A stretch of 64,000 bases of DNA from Cubamyces lactineus (GCA_022376465.1 JACDTU010000007.1:1780539-1844538), one strand, 5' to 3'. Counted from the first letter of the stretch, positions 23,343-35,377 are shown. Numbers and translations: made by a program. Notes: a model not told the origin generated them from the sequence alone.

Positions 23343-26273
23343 ATGGCCGGCGACCACAAGGTATGTCCTCCCCGTCCTCCGCCCTCTCCTCCTCGTCCCC
23401 TCACCCCTCCACCCAGTGTCCGGTCTGCCAATCCACCTTTACGCGGCCCCAGCATGTCGCTCGCCACATGCGCTCCCGTAAGTGGCTTCTCTCTCCAGCG
23501 TCCACCCCTACCCGGTGGAGCGTCCCACTCCCGCTTCCCGATCCCCGCCCTCGCTAACCTCCTCTCTGTGCTTGCTAGACACCGGAGATCGCCCCTACAA
23601 GTGCCAACATTGCGGCGACCAGTTTGCTAGAAGGTGTGTCTTCTTTCTCCGGCCCCCCGCGGCTTCTCGACGCGTGCTCCATTCTTGGCCACTCACTCTA
23701 CCCGCGTGGCTAGTGACCTGCTCTCGAGACACATCAACAAGTGTCATGCGTCTGAAAAACCACCAACAACGACTGCACCTTCGCGTAGGAAGGGGTCCGC
23801 CGCTGCGTCGAGGGCGACAACGTCTAAACAAGCGTGCGACCAGTGTGTGACGTCGAGTCTTCCCTGCGATGGAGCCAATCCGTGCTGTGAGTCTCTTCAC
23901 ATACTCTTCATTGTTTGTCTCACCTGACCTCTGGCCACAGCCAAATGCGTCCAGCGCAAGTGCCGCTGTACATACGTCAAATTCCATCGCCAGACAGCCC
24001 CTGCAGGCCCGGGCCATCCTGTACCACCAACGATACCCCAAACGGTCCCGGGTCGTCATGCTATTTCCCTGGGAGCGCCTCGCCTCCCTGATGAATTCCT
24101 TCTCGCGCCTCCCCCGGGCACAATGAACCTGTCGTCGTTGTATGCCACCGGGCCGTCTACCCAACAATACCCTCTTCAGCACCCATCCTCCCTCTATTCC
24201 AACGATTACACTTCCCTTCCTCCCCTCGCTAGTGCCCTCGCGCCGTCGCAGAGTCCAGCCCCTCCAATGCTCCCTCAACACACGAGAGAAGCCCTCCAAG
24301 CCGACCCGGACCTGCTGGCCCGGTATCGTGCCCAGGCTGAACTCCTCAGCCGCGCCGGCGTTCTCCCCAACGGCAATCTCGCCATCGCTCAGCCTGCCCC
24401 GAGTGCAGACACCAGCGCCGCTCTCCCTAGTTTATACGCCGCGGCTGGCGCACAAGACGCCCAGTACAACCGGTACAATCTGCCTCCTCCCAACCAATGG
24501 GACTCGACGATGGCTCAAGGCCATTACCAACGTCCCAAGGAGTACGAGGCGCCTTATGGTGGTCGGAACCAAAGCCATCCGTCCGTCCCGCCGACGTTTG
24601 CGACGGGCGGTGAGCCCTCGCTCCAATCGCACCCACCAGCAGTGGCTTCTTCGTCCTCGTCGTCGTATGATGGCGGCGGCGTCGGACCAGGAACATACCA
24701 TCACTCGACGTTGCCCGCGACGACATTGTACGCCCAACATCACACTCAATCGCACCATAGCCACTCACGTTCTGAAGACATGGGTAGCTCCGGGGACGAC
24801 TTTGGCAGCGACGCAGGAAGCACAAGCACCGGCCCAAGCCAGTCAATCCCAAGCAGCGCCAATTCAAGCTCCGTCCATCTGCCGCTGCCGGGGTTCAACA
24901 ACCTCCGTACGAAGGCGGAGTTGGAAGGGAAGGAGGGCTACGAGCAGCAGCGGTACCAGTCTCAGCAGGGACAGAGTGGGCAGGGGCAGAGCGGGCAGGC
25001 ACAGGGTCAGAGCACTCAGGAGGGTGAAGGCGGGTTCTCGAGTGCATTTGGCCTCATGAGCCTCGATGACCCCAACGTCCTCGCAGGCCTATCCAACGAC
25101 GGTGCGCCGTTCTTCTCCGGGCTCAATCCATTCACGCCCGGGGGCAACAGCAACAACGGCGGCCTGTCCCTGCAGACGCCAACGCAAGACCTGCTGGCTC
25201 AACTCAAGAGCGCTGGTGGCCGCGAAGGGATGGACAGCAAAGAGATGCGCGACTTCTGGAAGATGTACCTTCGCACGCCGCTGACTGGTCCCAACTCGGG
25301 CGGTGGGCTGATGTTCCCGCTACAAACGCCGACGGGTCCCGGATCGCAGCTGGGCCAGGCGCTCACTAACCAGACGGGGGGACGACCTAGTCCAACCCGG
25401 CGTCACTCTCGCGTCGCCAGTCTTCCGAGCATGAAGACACCGCCTCTCTACGCCGATGATCGCCTCGGCAACGCATACGGCCGCGGGCCCGAGCACTACG
25501 ACTCGCATCAAGGACAGCATCAGCAAGGAGGTGCACCGGGCGGCGTCGCGGGAGCATACAACTCGACGGTCCGCACGACACTGCACGATGCAGAGGACCT
25601 CAAAAGCTACGAGCAAGCCGTGCTCGCCCGAAAGGCGCCGATGCAGCTCAACCTTGTTCCTAAGCGCAAGGGCTCGCTCGCCGCCAATTCGCAGTCCCAG
25701 TCACAAGGCCAGTCGAACAACATGGGCAAGAGCAAAAGCATGAGCCCGGTGGTGCCTCATGCGTCCTACGGCGGTTCTTCCTCTTCCAATCCTGGGCAGG
25801 ACTCTGCGATGGGCGGCGGTAGCAAGATCTCGGAGCTGCTCAACAGGCCGGCTTCGAGCTCGAGCGCGGGTACGACGGGTAGCAGTGGTTCTGGTCTCTC
25901 TGTGCCCTCGAATGCAAGCACGTCAAACACGAGCCAGCTCAGCTCGTCCCTCGCGCACGCCTTCGGCGGCGAGCGTCCGTCTACCTCCGATGGCCAGCCT
26001 CACTCGCAGATGTCGTCGCAGCCGATGCAGATGCAGACGCAAGCTCAAGATGCTTACGGAGGGTCGTCTTACCGCCCGTCATTCAAGCGCATCGCGTCAC
26101 AGACGCTCGGTCCCGATAACGCGAAGCGCGCGTTGCTGGGCCCGGCTGGTTGGGATGAGGAAGACGAAGATGTTGTGGAAGAAGACGAGGAGGAGGACGG
26201 ACACCACGCACCGACGTCAATGTCTGGGTCGGGAGCCGAGGCGCGGCGGATGAGTTTGCCTACACAGGGTTGA
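23343..26273 (+). CDS. C2H2 + Zn2Cys6 double zinc-finger transcription factor
   Basis: Five exons: 23343-23360, 23417-23477, 23579-23633, 23714-23886, 23941-26273 (879 residues, phases close). The N-terminus has two C2H2 fingers, CPVCQSTFTRPQHVARHMRSH and YKCQHCGDQFARSDLLSRHINKCH, joined by a TGDRP-type linker (H-TGDRPYKC). A Zn2Cys6 binuclear cluster follows at about residues 80-115, read across the exon 4/5 junction as ACDQCVTSSLPCDGANPC then SKCVQRKCRC (Cx2Cx6Cx5Cx2Cx6C). The remaining ~750 residues are disordered: Gln/Ser/Gly/Pro-rich, an S-Q-G-Q repeat near residue 370, and a C-terminal acidic run (DEEDEDVVEEDEEED). Nuclear DNA-binding regulator; targets unknown. The combination of both finger classes is a known fungal architecture. 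The long open frame from 24123 misses all zinc-finger exons. Confidence 0.92.
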
Positions 26274-27896
26274 TTTGAGGCGATCACGTTGGACGGACGA
26301 ATAGGTGTGCGAATGCCCTTCGTGCCCGACTGTCCTGCTCAGTCGACGATCCCTTGCGAGGATCATCGGTCGTTGGTCCCTCCACATCCTTGCTGCGCTT
26401 GTATGCGTCCGGGTCAAGCCTTGCTTGAACTCGCGCGCAGGCGTTACACCCACCTATTCTATGCATTCTTCGACGCGCATACACGGCTACGCTCCCCACA
26501 GCCGCCACCGAAGCGCGTCCTGTGCGCCATACCGAGGGGTTTTGATCGCGGACACGGAGGATGGGATACACGATACGACCGGCGCATGGAAGCACGCATG
26601 CCGTGCGTTCAACACGCGCGAGTGCGTGTGCGTCGCCGGGAATATGTTTTGGTACGTTATGTTAACGAGCGGCTGGCTCGTGGGACGCGCGCATTCGTTC
26701 AAAGGACAATGTTCGGAGGCCTCGCGCCCACGTCAGTCGTATAATATGTTGTTGTCGAGCTTAGTAGTAGCCATTGCTGCGGACCTCTTGTGTGCGACGT
26801 CTTGTCCCCTATATAGCTATTTAATGTACCACCAGCGGTTTGGTATTTTTTACGAAGAGGAGCCCCGACGCACTACTTGCATCCCATGCATACACATCGG
26901 TCGTTCGATGTGCGACGTAGGCTTACCTACCGGTATCATTCCGTCTTTTCTGTTGCAGCTTCTGTCGTATTCCCAGTTGTATGAGTAGTTCATCACGTAG
27001 CGTGCTATAGGCCAATCCTTCAGAGTGTCCGTAAGGCGGCTGAAAGCCTCAGTCGGAAAGCATGGTCTGCAAAGCCTCAGAGGTGCCGTACAGTACTTGC
27101 GCTGCGATCAGCTCAGAACTGCAAGCGCATCACCGAGAAGTCCGCCGCCCTGCCCTAAGGCTGGGATGTCTCGTGATCTCAGACGTCCTACGTGCCACTG
27201 CCACGCCCGAGAATTCACGAAGGCCAGGACGAACTTTTCGCTGATGCAGCGCTGCTACTACGCTTTGGGCTGGGGCTCTTGTGCATAGAGGGGCGCGCTA
27301 TTTGGCTTAAGGTGCTGGGACCTTGGGCTTCTGGGACTTCTTCTGGGTAGCGATGGACTACTCGCGGCTTGCTCTGGGACTCTGCCTGGTCTCTGGGACC
27401 TCGCGTGGGCTCTGCGGGTGACGGGACTGCTCACTGACTGAATGACTGGTCGCGCGCGCGCTCTTATTGGGTCTCCTTTGGTGCTGAGTACACCGAAATA
27501 TGTCTGGTGGGGGGCTCTCATAGCATCGCGCGGTCTCTAGTTGATCCTCTCGGGACTGCGAATAAGGTGCGGATGTCTCGTTCGGGGGCCCGCGCCCCCT
27601 TCCAAGTGCGTATGTAAGTCAAATGACCGTTTGCGAATGCTTGGAGGATCAAGAGGAGGTGCGCGAGCTCTATTGATTTCGAGGAGCGACTTCGGACCCA
27701 CCGGATTGTTTCGGCGGGGCGCGGGCGCTAGATGCGAAAGCAGCTGGGTACAGTCTCTCCCTCCCGTCTCCTGCTCTCCTGGTCCAGAACAGAACCGAAG
27801 CACAGGAGACAGACCGTGGTCGTTCCGAGGGAAGTGATGCTTGGGGATGGCGAGCAATGCCCTCGGGTCAGGCTGGGCCTCGAGAGCACTGCTCGC
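26274..27896. other. intergenic downstream of zinc-finger gene
   Basis: No supportable gene. Contains the transcription factor 3' UTR. At 27300-27445 there is a minus-strand-biased run of repeated GGGACT/CTGGGAC words. Confidence 0.4.
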
Positions 27897-28195
27897 GCAG
27901 TTTGTTTGTGCGTGTTGAAATCAGAGGCTGTTGCCAATTAGCCACAAACAACCGCCGGCTTACCTGTCACGCCGTGACACTCTGGCCCAGGATCAGGGTG
28001 TCCGAGACCACCGGGCGAGGGCCCAGGCCCGATCCGATAACGGCTAGAGACGGGTCATGTGATGCTGAACTGTCGGTCGCGCGCGACGTGTTGTTGAAAG
28101 TGTAGTGAGCGCAACTGGTCAAGGTTTGCGGCTAAGGTGCGTCGAGGCTCAGATTCCCACGGTGTCCCGCCCTTTTGAGGGCGCACGGACGGCGA
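27897..28195 (+). promoter_or_regulatory. conserved upstream block of lineage protein B
   Basis: Inverted counterpart of 13385-13650. It shows GTTTGTGCGTGTTGAAATCA, CCAATTAGCCACAAACAACC, paired TGTCACG/CGTGACA half-sites at 27964-27982, ATAACGGCTAGAGACG, GCGGCTAAGGTGC and CCCTTTTGAGGGCGC, in the same order and at the same distance from the start codon (about 185 bp here against about 220 bp). Protein-coding capacity is not conserved in the block, so the constraint, if real, is regulatory. Confidence 0.7.
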
Positions 28196-28379
28196 TCTGG
28201 GTCCCCTCACCTACTTTCTTCTCCTTCTATCTGTTGCATACTGCTGCACTCTAATCCTGCTCCCTTCTCTTGCACCTAGCCTTTCCTCCACATTTATTAT
28301 CACTCAGACTGCATTGACCTGCATTCGCTCCGCTTTGATTCACTTTGCCTTCCACGCACGCTTTGAAACTTCATATACA

Positions 28380-29659
28380 ATGGATCTCCGCACCCCGTTG
28401 TCTTCGATATCTCACGCGCTCAACGCTTCGTCTTTATTCGCTCTCGTTCAGAAGGAGAACAACGTCTGGGCTTCGGCCAGCCCCGTGGAGCAAGAGAATA
28501 TTGCGTGGCCATCCGCCAATGCAGCAACGGGCGAGAACGGTACGTCTTCTCCTTCCCTTCCTCCACCATCCGCTGCGTTCGTATTCATGTCGACTCCCTC
28601 GTGCCAATTGCAGCACTTGTATCTGCAGGGTCACGGAATATGACCGATGTCCTCAATCTCGCATTCTCTATCGACGCCGAGGCCATCGCTGGCGCGTCGG
28701 ATGGTGAGTTTCCTTCATGCTGCCCTTGACCCCGGCGCCAACGACCTGGCGTCTATTGCTAGGTCTTAGCCACCCTCCGGTTGATAACGCGTCCCACACC
28801 CCGGGCACTGATACGAGTCCGGACGAGGAAAAAGCTGCCGGTGAGTAACATAACTGCAGAGGCTGGACATAGCCCGTTGACACCTTCGTGCACTTTCCTC
28901 AGATTCAGATGACGAAGAAGACGACGACGAAGATCTACAGCGCAAGCTCGCCTTCGCGTACCGGGCCCATGCTTCGGGTTCGGGCCTTGATCCGATACTT
29001 GCTTCATTCTATGCCGCCGTCGACGAGATGGACGACTTTGGAGACGAGCACGCGGACGACATTGTCGGAACCATCGTACTTGTCCTTGAGACCCGTGAGT
29101 TCACTCGTTACTACTTCTACGATCTTTCCAGGCGTTGATGTACCATGTTAGAACGTGAGGTCCTAGAGAAGTATGAGAGCTTCCTCGAGAGTGTCGTGCC
29201 GACTGTTTTCCATCGTGCGGGCCATATAGCAGTATGGCGCAAGAACTACAGGGCACTCCTCAAACAGGAGAAGGGTGCGTTCAAGATGTCCCTTATACAT
29301 CTGGCCGCGTTTAGGCGCATCGGCACGTCGTACCTCAGCACCACTTTCGCACAAGGGCTGCTTCCCATGCGGCCGGACACGGTCAACGAGAAGGAGCGCC
29401 CCGCACGGTCGTTGCGCAACAAGCTCATCAAGTATCTCTGCGAAAGCGAGTGAGTGCGTCTTCGTTGGATCCTGAGGGCCCCATCTGATTGACGCAACAC
29501 TGTAGTATATACGCGGCATGTAAGCACTACGGGATCCCTTACGAGAAGCCCCACAAGTATCACCTTAAGCCGGACGCCAACTACTCCGGGGAAGTCTTCC
29601 TTGCTGAGAGGGGGCGCATCGGCTCTAAGCGTTTCAAGGTGTTCGAACGCTGCCGGTGA
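28380..29659 (+). CDS. lineage-specific acidic protein B (unknown function)
   Basis: Six exons: 28380-28539, 28614-28703, 28763-28840, 28903-29094, 29152-29449, 29506-29659 (323 residues, phases close). Paralogue of lineage protein A: shared SHxPxD in exon 3, an acidic cluster (DSDDEEDDDEDLQRKLAFAY) entering a helical segment with ASGSGL, and a C-terminal core HLAAFRRIGTSYLSTTFAQG..RNKLIKYLCESDIYAACKHYGI. B has an insertion (EVLEKYESFLESVVPTVFHR..VWRKNYRALLKQEKG) with no clear counterpart in A and a longer C-terminal tail (..FKVFERCR). No known domain, signal peptide or membrane segment is visible. The start codon lies in a CAA-ATGG context. It stands tail-to-tail with FunK1-C, like the A pair. 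Confidence 0.78.
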
Positions 29660-30468
29660 CTCGGAGCTGCCCTCTCTCAGGGTCTTCTCTCGGTATCTCT
29701 ACCGCTCTCCTTGGGTCATCGACGATCACCTGCGATATCTATCTTACACCTCTCCTTCGTCGCCCCCTACGATGTTCATCTTTCTTTCTCCTCCACCAGA
29801 GTCTAGACGCACGCATGCCACTAACTTATAGTCCAAACATCACCCTTCCTTTGCTCTGTTAAACCTAACCCCATACCCTCACGTTCCTTACTCCTGCTCA
29901 CGACATGTGTATCGTTATCGTTCTGTATTCTCTTCGTTCAGCAGTCTCGTCTTACTCGCGCTCGTTCTGACTCAAAGACGACACCCTCTCGCTCTCTACA
30001 ACCACGTATAGCGTACCGTAGAACCGTGCGCTCGTCTCATCAGCCATCCACTCGTTTAGACCTCAATCGCTTGTATCATAGCATTCCGATTTTCTATCGA
30101 AATACAAATCATCACACCTTCCCTAAGGCGAATCCGTGTGCATGATTTTTGTTACTAGCTATCATCCTCGCGGCCTGGTCATCACCGCCATTCGTGTCCA
30201 CGAACTTGTGCTCAGTGACTAGTCTCACGTATATCGGCATCAGACTGAGCACGCCCACCGAGAGTGATGCAACAACAGACCAAATGCTTGAGATAGAATG
30301 TTCAGGACGTGTAGGTTTTACAACGGTAAAAACGATCAACGACTGTCCATATACCTAGGTAGTGCACTATGAGCTCATGTCGCATCAGGCCTACCGACAT
30401 ACGCCTCGACCTCCTCCGGGCCCTCGCTGAAATACGAGTCACCCTTCCCGCTCCCACTAGGTAATTCA
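29660..30468. other. convergent intergenic, lineage protein B / FunK1-C
   Basis: About 0.8 kb between two 3' ends. Pyrimidine-rich 3' UTR-like DNA at 29660-30110. No gene seen and no match to the 3' flank of FunK1-B. Confidence 0.45.
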
Positions 30469-33262
30469 TCAAACCTGCCCGCTACGCCTCGATTGGCTGC
30501 GCGTCACCCGAGAGCTCGGCGCAGGCATCGCCCCGCTACGAGCGCGCTTCGAACGCTTGGCTCCCGTAGACGTCCCAGAGCACAATGTCGCTGAGGTGGC
30601 GCCTTCCAGAGGTCCAAGGACGACCCCGCTCTCGAGCTCTTCGGGGTCTTCGCGCGGGCGTTTCTTACTCCCCTTCGAGGCAGCTGGTTTGGCTTGAGCA
30701 GCAGCCTTGAGTGGACCTCGGAAGACCGTGTTCGTCTTGGGAGGGCCAATGGGTGTGAATGGAATGGCCTTGTCATTCAATGGCCAGTCTTCGCGAGCGA
30801 TGGCCTGATCGAAAACTCGCAGAATGGGCTCATATTTCAGAGGGATTGGGGTCCCGAACTCGGGATCCACATGGCTGTAGGCAACGAGCCGTTTGAAGTC
30901 TTGTAGGAGGGTCGTCAGGGGAGGGTTGTCGACGACCGTAATCGATCGGCTCATTCGGACCACCCAGTCGTGCTTCTTCGTGGCAGCGTCAAGGTCGTCT
31001 CCATAGGGGAACAAATCGGCGCAGCTGTATCCTCCTTCGAAACGCGTGTGCCTTAGCACTATCCAGAGAAGGACCCAGTAGTACGACTCGAGATCATGAC
31101 AGACGTCATGAATGGGGGTGTTGGCGTTCGGGTCGATGAGATCGTGCGCGATGAAGTAGTAGGTGCCCTATGATACGGGCAATGATTAGCTTCCGATAAG
31201 CTCCCGATACAGAAAAACACGGGCAAGCACACACTCACCGTTCGTTCCTTGAACTGCTCCGCATCCTCAGCATCCTCTTCATCAACTTCCAAACGATGCA
31301 AGGGAGGCACTTCCGAGGATGTGGACTGAGTGTCTCCAGATGGAGGAGTAGCGGTCATTGAGCTGTAGTCAAAGTCGTGCAATACGCCTTTGCAGTCGGG
31401 ATGTTCCGGAATTGGGCGGTCGACAATCAGGATGTTTCCGCTGCTGACATCCCGATGCAAAACCCCGCCATATGCAGATGCTAATTTATGACCTTGGGGC
31501 ACAGCTCGTATCAAAGGAACCAGAGACAGCGTTTTCAACGGCAGTACTCACCTCGTATGGCATCGCGCATCGCCATGACAAGCTCCTTCGTGGATTTGAA
31601 GCGAGAGAGCGGACGTCCGACAATGTCAACGACGAACCTGACATGGCTACGCTCCATGTATTTTGCGTTGGCTACACCACATAGCCTTAAAGAGAAGGTC
31701 TGGTGCATCGGATGGGGGATATCTTCGCAGGTAGGCGACGAGGACGTAGATGGCGCCGAGGATCCAGGCATGCCCGCCAGCAGATCGTCCTCGCCTGGCC
31801 ACGACTGCCCAGAACGAGCCGCATCCCATCGCTTCACGTCTCGAACGCCGAGGTCACCGCCATGCAACAACTTTGGCAATCCGTACCACTCGTCCGCAGG
31901 GATCGTGTCGGTGAGGCGCTGATAAAACTTCTGCTCTGGAATGCGAATCACTTGCCGCCATGACTCCTTGAGGACGCGAAGGGCGGCGGGAGCATCTGTA
32001 CATCCGTTCGAGGCACTAGCACCACGTGTATCCTCGATACCGAGCCAGACCATCGTGGAGCGAGAGAAGAGACGGGCATTGACATCCAGAAGCTTAAACA
32101 AAAGGAACGTCTTCGGCTCCGCCGGCTTGTCCTCGTCATAGACCTTGACCAGACGGCCCTCTTGGAGGTTGACGCCTGTGAGCATCTCGTCTGCCTCGTC
32201 TGCCAGCTGTGTCTTGAGCCACTTCTCGTCGACCGGGGAAAGCTTGCGGAACGTTGTATCGCCTCCAACAACTGCTCCAGGACCGCCTTCCCAAGGGTGG
32301 ACGAATCGCCAGAAGAACTCTTGGATACTCCTCAGCCCTTCGGCAGACTTGAGGTACATCATGGGAGATGCGACAACGCAAGCGTGGTCGATGCGTGCAA
32401 TACGGATGTTGCTGCCGTAAACGCCAAACATGTATGAAGCGAGGAAGCCATGGGCGAACATCAAGCTTCGTGCGTCAACGGCGAGCTGAACGAGCCGTTC
32501 TGATCGATCTCTGCTATCCTCGCTCGCGCCAGTCACAAACGGATCCTTGCCTGCGGTGGCCTTCACCTCAATCGCCATCGATACGCGCGACCAGTCTGGA
32601 GGATTCATATTCACGGGCAACCTGTCTCCGGGGAAGGACACGACGAGGTCCGGCTTCGCAGGGTGGTGTCTGTTGGCGAATTGGGAAAACGGAAAGGGAA
32701 ACTTGGCCTCGTGGGGATTGGAGAACGACGGCCGCTTGTCTTTGGGGAAGTCCTTGACAATAGCGGTGAGGATCTTGACCTACCAATGTAGTGGGCCAGT
32801 TAGCCACGTAGCCCTTTAATGTGAACCAGATATACCCACCAGGGGATCATACATCTCCTTCTCCCTGCCCGCCTGGGGGTTCCAGTTCTCGACAAGCGTC
32901 ACGCTCGGTGCGCTGACATTGCAGGGAGTTCGGGATGGAACAAAAGTATGGAGGTAGTCGTTAATGTCGGTGCCGTAGGCGTGAACCTTGCGCTGGATTT
33001 CATCGCACCAGCCAGGCAGCTGGCCGCTCTTTCGTGTGTCTTTGCGGCGATTGGGATCGTTATGACTCTTGCGAGTATGAGGAGTGGGATGGCCGCTCAT
33101 ACCTGAGGAGGAGGAAGAGGAGAGGCAGTGGTGGTTACTGCATAAGCCGCAAGTTGAAACCGACATGTTTTGTAGGGATGAGGTTGTGGCTAAGATGGAT
33201 GGGCGCGTAATCGGGGGACAATGGGGGTCTGGAGAGAGGTGTGTATGAGCGCGCGCAGCCAT
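30469..33262 (-). CDS. FunK1-type fungal protein kinase, copy C
   Basis: Four exons on the minus strand: 33262-32840, 32779-31552, 31492-31239, 31167-30469, with the same phases as copy B and an exon 2 and exon 3 of identical length (1228 and 254 bases). Motifs: IEVKATAGKDPFVTG, FLLFKLLDVNARLFSRSTMV, VLHRDVSSGNILIVDRPIP, GVLHDFDYSSMTATPP, GTYYFIAHDLI, HDLESYYWVLLWIVLRHT and a tail KGSKKRPRED..SSRVTRSQSRRSGQV. The last exon differs from B throughout, including the activation-segment side of the domain, and lacks B's tandem-repeat tail. The alternative start (MSVSTCGLC) lies 96 bases inside. Divergent neighbour: none within 2.3 kb upstream. Tail-to-tail neighbour: lineage protein B. Confidence 0.9.
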
Positions 33263-33373
33263 GTGCAGGGATCCGGCAAGTCCCGGCGGCCGAAACAGCT
33301 GGGTGGTGACGCTTACTCTCTGATGACTGTCAGACTATCGATATCAGTCCCTACGATTCAGACGATCTGAAAA
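30469..33373 (-). repeat. inverted segmental duplication, arm 2 (FunK1-C with promoter)
   Basis: Reverse-complement partner of 14764-17793; homology stops abruptly at 33373. The two arms are about 12.7 kb apart and bracket the zinc-finger gene and lineage protein B. Confidence 0.85.
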
Positions 33374-34770
33374 TTCGCTGATGAACGTGCGATCTCGCTC
33401 GAGAAATCGCTGCATATTACAAAGGCCAGATAGTCAGCCTCATCTTACAAGCAGAGCATTGTACTGGACAAGGGCCCGGATTTGTCCGCGTACCTTGTAG
33501 GTCAGGGAGGCCAATACAACTGTCTTGGGCGGACAATGTAGATTGTCTGTGCCCAGTGTATAAGAGGCCGATCAATTGACCCGGGACTGATCAAACCTTC
33601 ACGCGCTTTGTGCGAGCCAAGTTGTAATCGTGTCGGTCAGTATGAGAGTATGCTAGCGCACAATGTCGAAGCTGTCTGGGTTGTATGCGAGATACCGGGG
33701 ACCAACACGAACAGAATGCTGGCAACTTCAGAAGGGCGTTTCGTACGACGACCTGTGCCAGACTAAGACGACGATGCCAACTCACACCTGAACAAACAAC
33801 ACGCCCGGCCCGCCGATCCGAGTGCTCTGAGCGCCTATCATACTTACGCTCAGCCTCAGCTCAGGCAGTGCGCCGTTGCGCTAAGTTAACGTTGAGCAGT
33901 TCGACTTGGCCTTCTACTACCACCCTGGCATTCATCGTTGTGATGAGACCCAGAGATCGACATTACAAACACGCGTCAAATTTGCGGTTTTGGACACTCG
34001 TTCGAAGGAGTCGAAGGAATCGACGAAAGGTCGAGCGGAGGTAGTACTAATAGGGTTGGGCGCTCCGAAGAGCTTTGAGCGCTTCGCACGAGAGCAGATC
34101 GGACGCATCGGTACATAGTTCGGGAGCACGTACGAGACACCTGAGCGAATCTTACCTGGGTACCACCACCACCTCAGAGCCTGTGTTCGAGTCTACGACT
34201 GCGATCTCAGCGTTCCTCTACGTCTCTCTGCGAACCCTGCGACTCTCTGCGATTACCTGCGGCGAAGACTACTCGTAGTCAAATCTCGCGTCGGATCTGC
34301 GGTTGAACCACTCGAAAGGTCGAAGTGACCTCGCGTTCTCGACTCAGGACAGACAGTACACCTTCACGTTCTCATTCTTTTACTATAGCATTCGTTTCGG
34401 TTCATTCTATCCTATTGTACTACTGTGGGTGTAAGGAGTCTGGAGCCCTCGTAACATTTCAGAGTTGCTAGTGCCGTTCACCTTCGAAGTTATATTACAC
34501 TTTCGTAGTAGTATAGATTGGGTTAGTCTTTCACCGCGGCACAGCACATCAGTGGTTCGCATGCAATCTGCGATAAACTGCTAGTCCACCACCTATGGTG
34601 ACGCGCGACGCTCCGGGTTGCTTTGATTCATTCAGTACTAGAATCGGCCTACCAAGCCTTACCAAGCACGTCTAACGATCGCGAGGCTGAAAACGACTCG
34701 GGATAGCGTCTTTACGGACGTGTAGAATACTGTTACAAATTGTACAGGGGCCACATCCGCGATCCTGGAT

Positions 34771-34797
34771 ATGTAAGTAATGTAAGTAATGTAAGTA
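34771..34797. repeat. 9-bp tandem repeat (3 units)
   Basis: ATGTAAGTA repeated three times without interruption; each unit contains a splice-donor-like GTAAGT. Confidence 0.85.
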
Positions 34798-35377
34798 CTA
34801 TCAGCCCATATCGCTGCAGGCCTGCCGACACATCCATCAACCATGAGGATGGTCACGGTGCTGGTCTGCCCATCGCGAAATTGGGAAGGGAAACATCACT
34901 CCGTGAGAGCGTGAGAGTTTCAGAAGGCTATCTGGTTGTGACCGTGCCGCCCGCAAGCACGCCCGCGCGCTTTACGCGTGTTGGCCGGTCAGCCCGCGAG
35001 TATTGAGACCCAAGGTCGGAGGGCTCGAGTCGGAACTTGCTCAAGCCCGTGGGACCATAACAAAGGCAGAGTCGCTCTATAGGCGCCCGTTAGCACTGCC
35101 ACTCCAACATTTTTCTTCTCTCCTGCTGACAACCGCAGACTCACCGCACCTGCTCACAAGTGACAAAAGACGTCTCTTTGGCCTACCACCACTAACGCGT
35201 GCCAGCGTTGAAGCTGCAGACGAATTCTTTTTGTCATCTCCACGTGTAAAAACACCCAATCTCCTGGGGCCTCTCCGTTGTTGTTCCCCCACCAAAGCTA
35301 TTATTCTCCAGCAGTCCAGGAACTTCTCCGATATCTAGATATAGCTATCGTCAAGAGGCGCTTATGAGTTTCCGTGT

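Noticed and set aside
17794..30468. Extension of the FunK1-B/C inverted duplication past the stop codons
   Set aside because: I compared the 3' flanks (after 17793 and before 30469) and saw no alignable sequence; homology ends within or just after the last exon.
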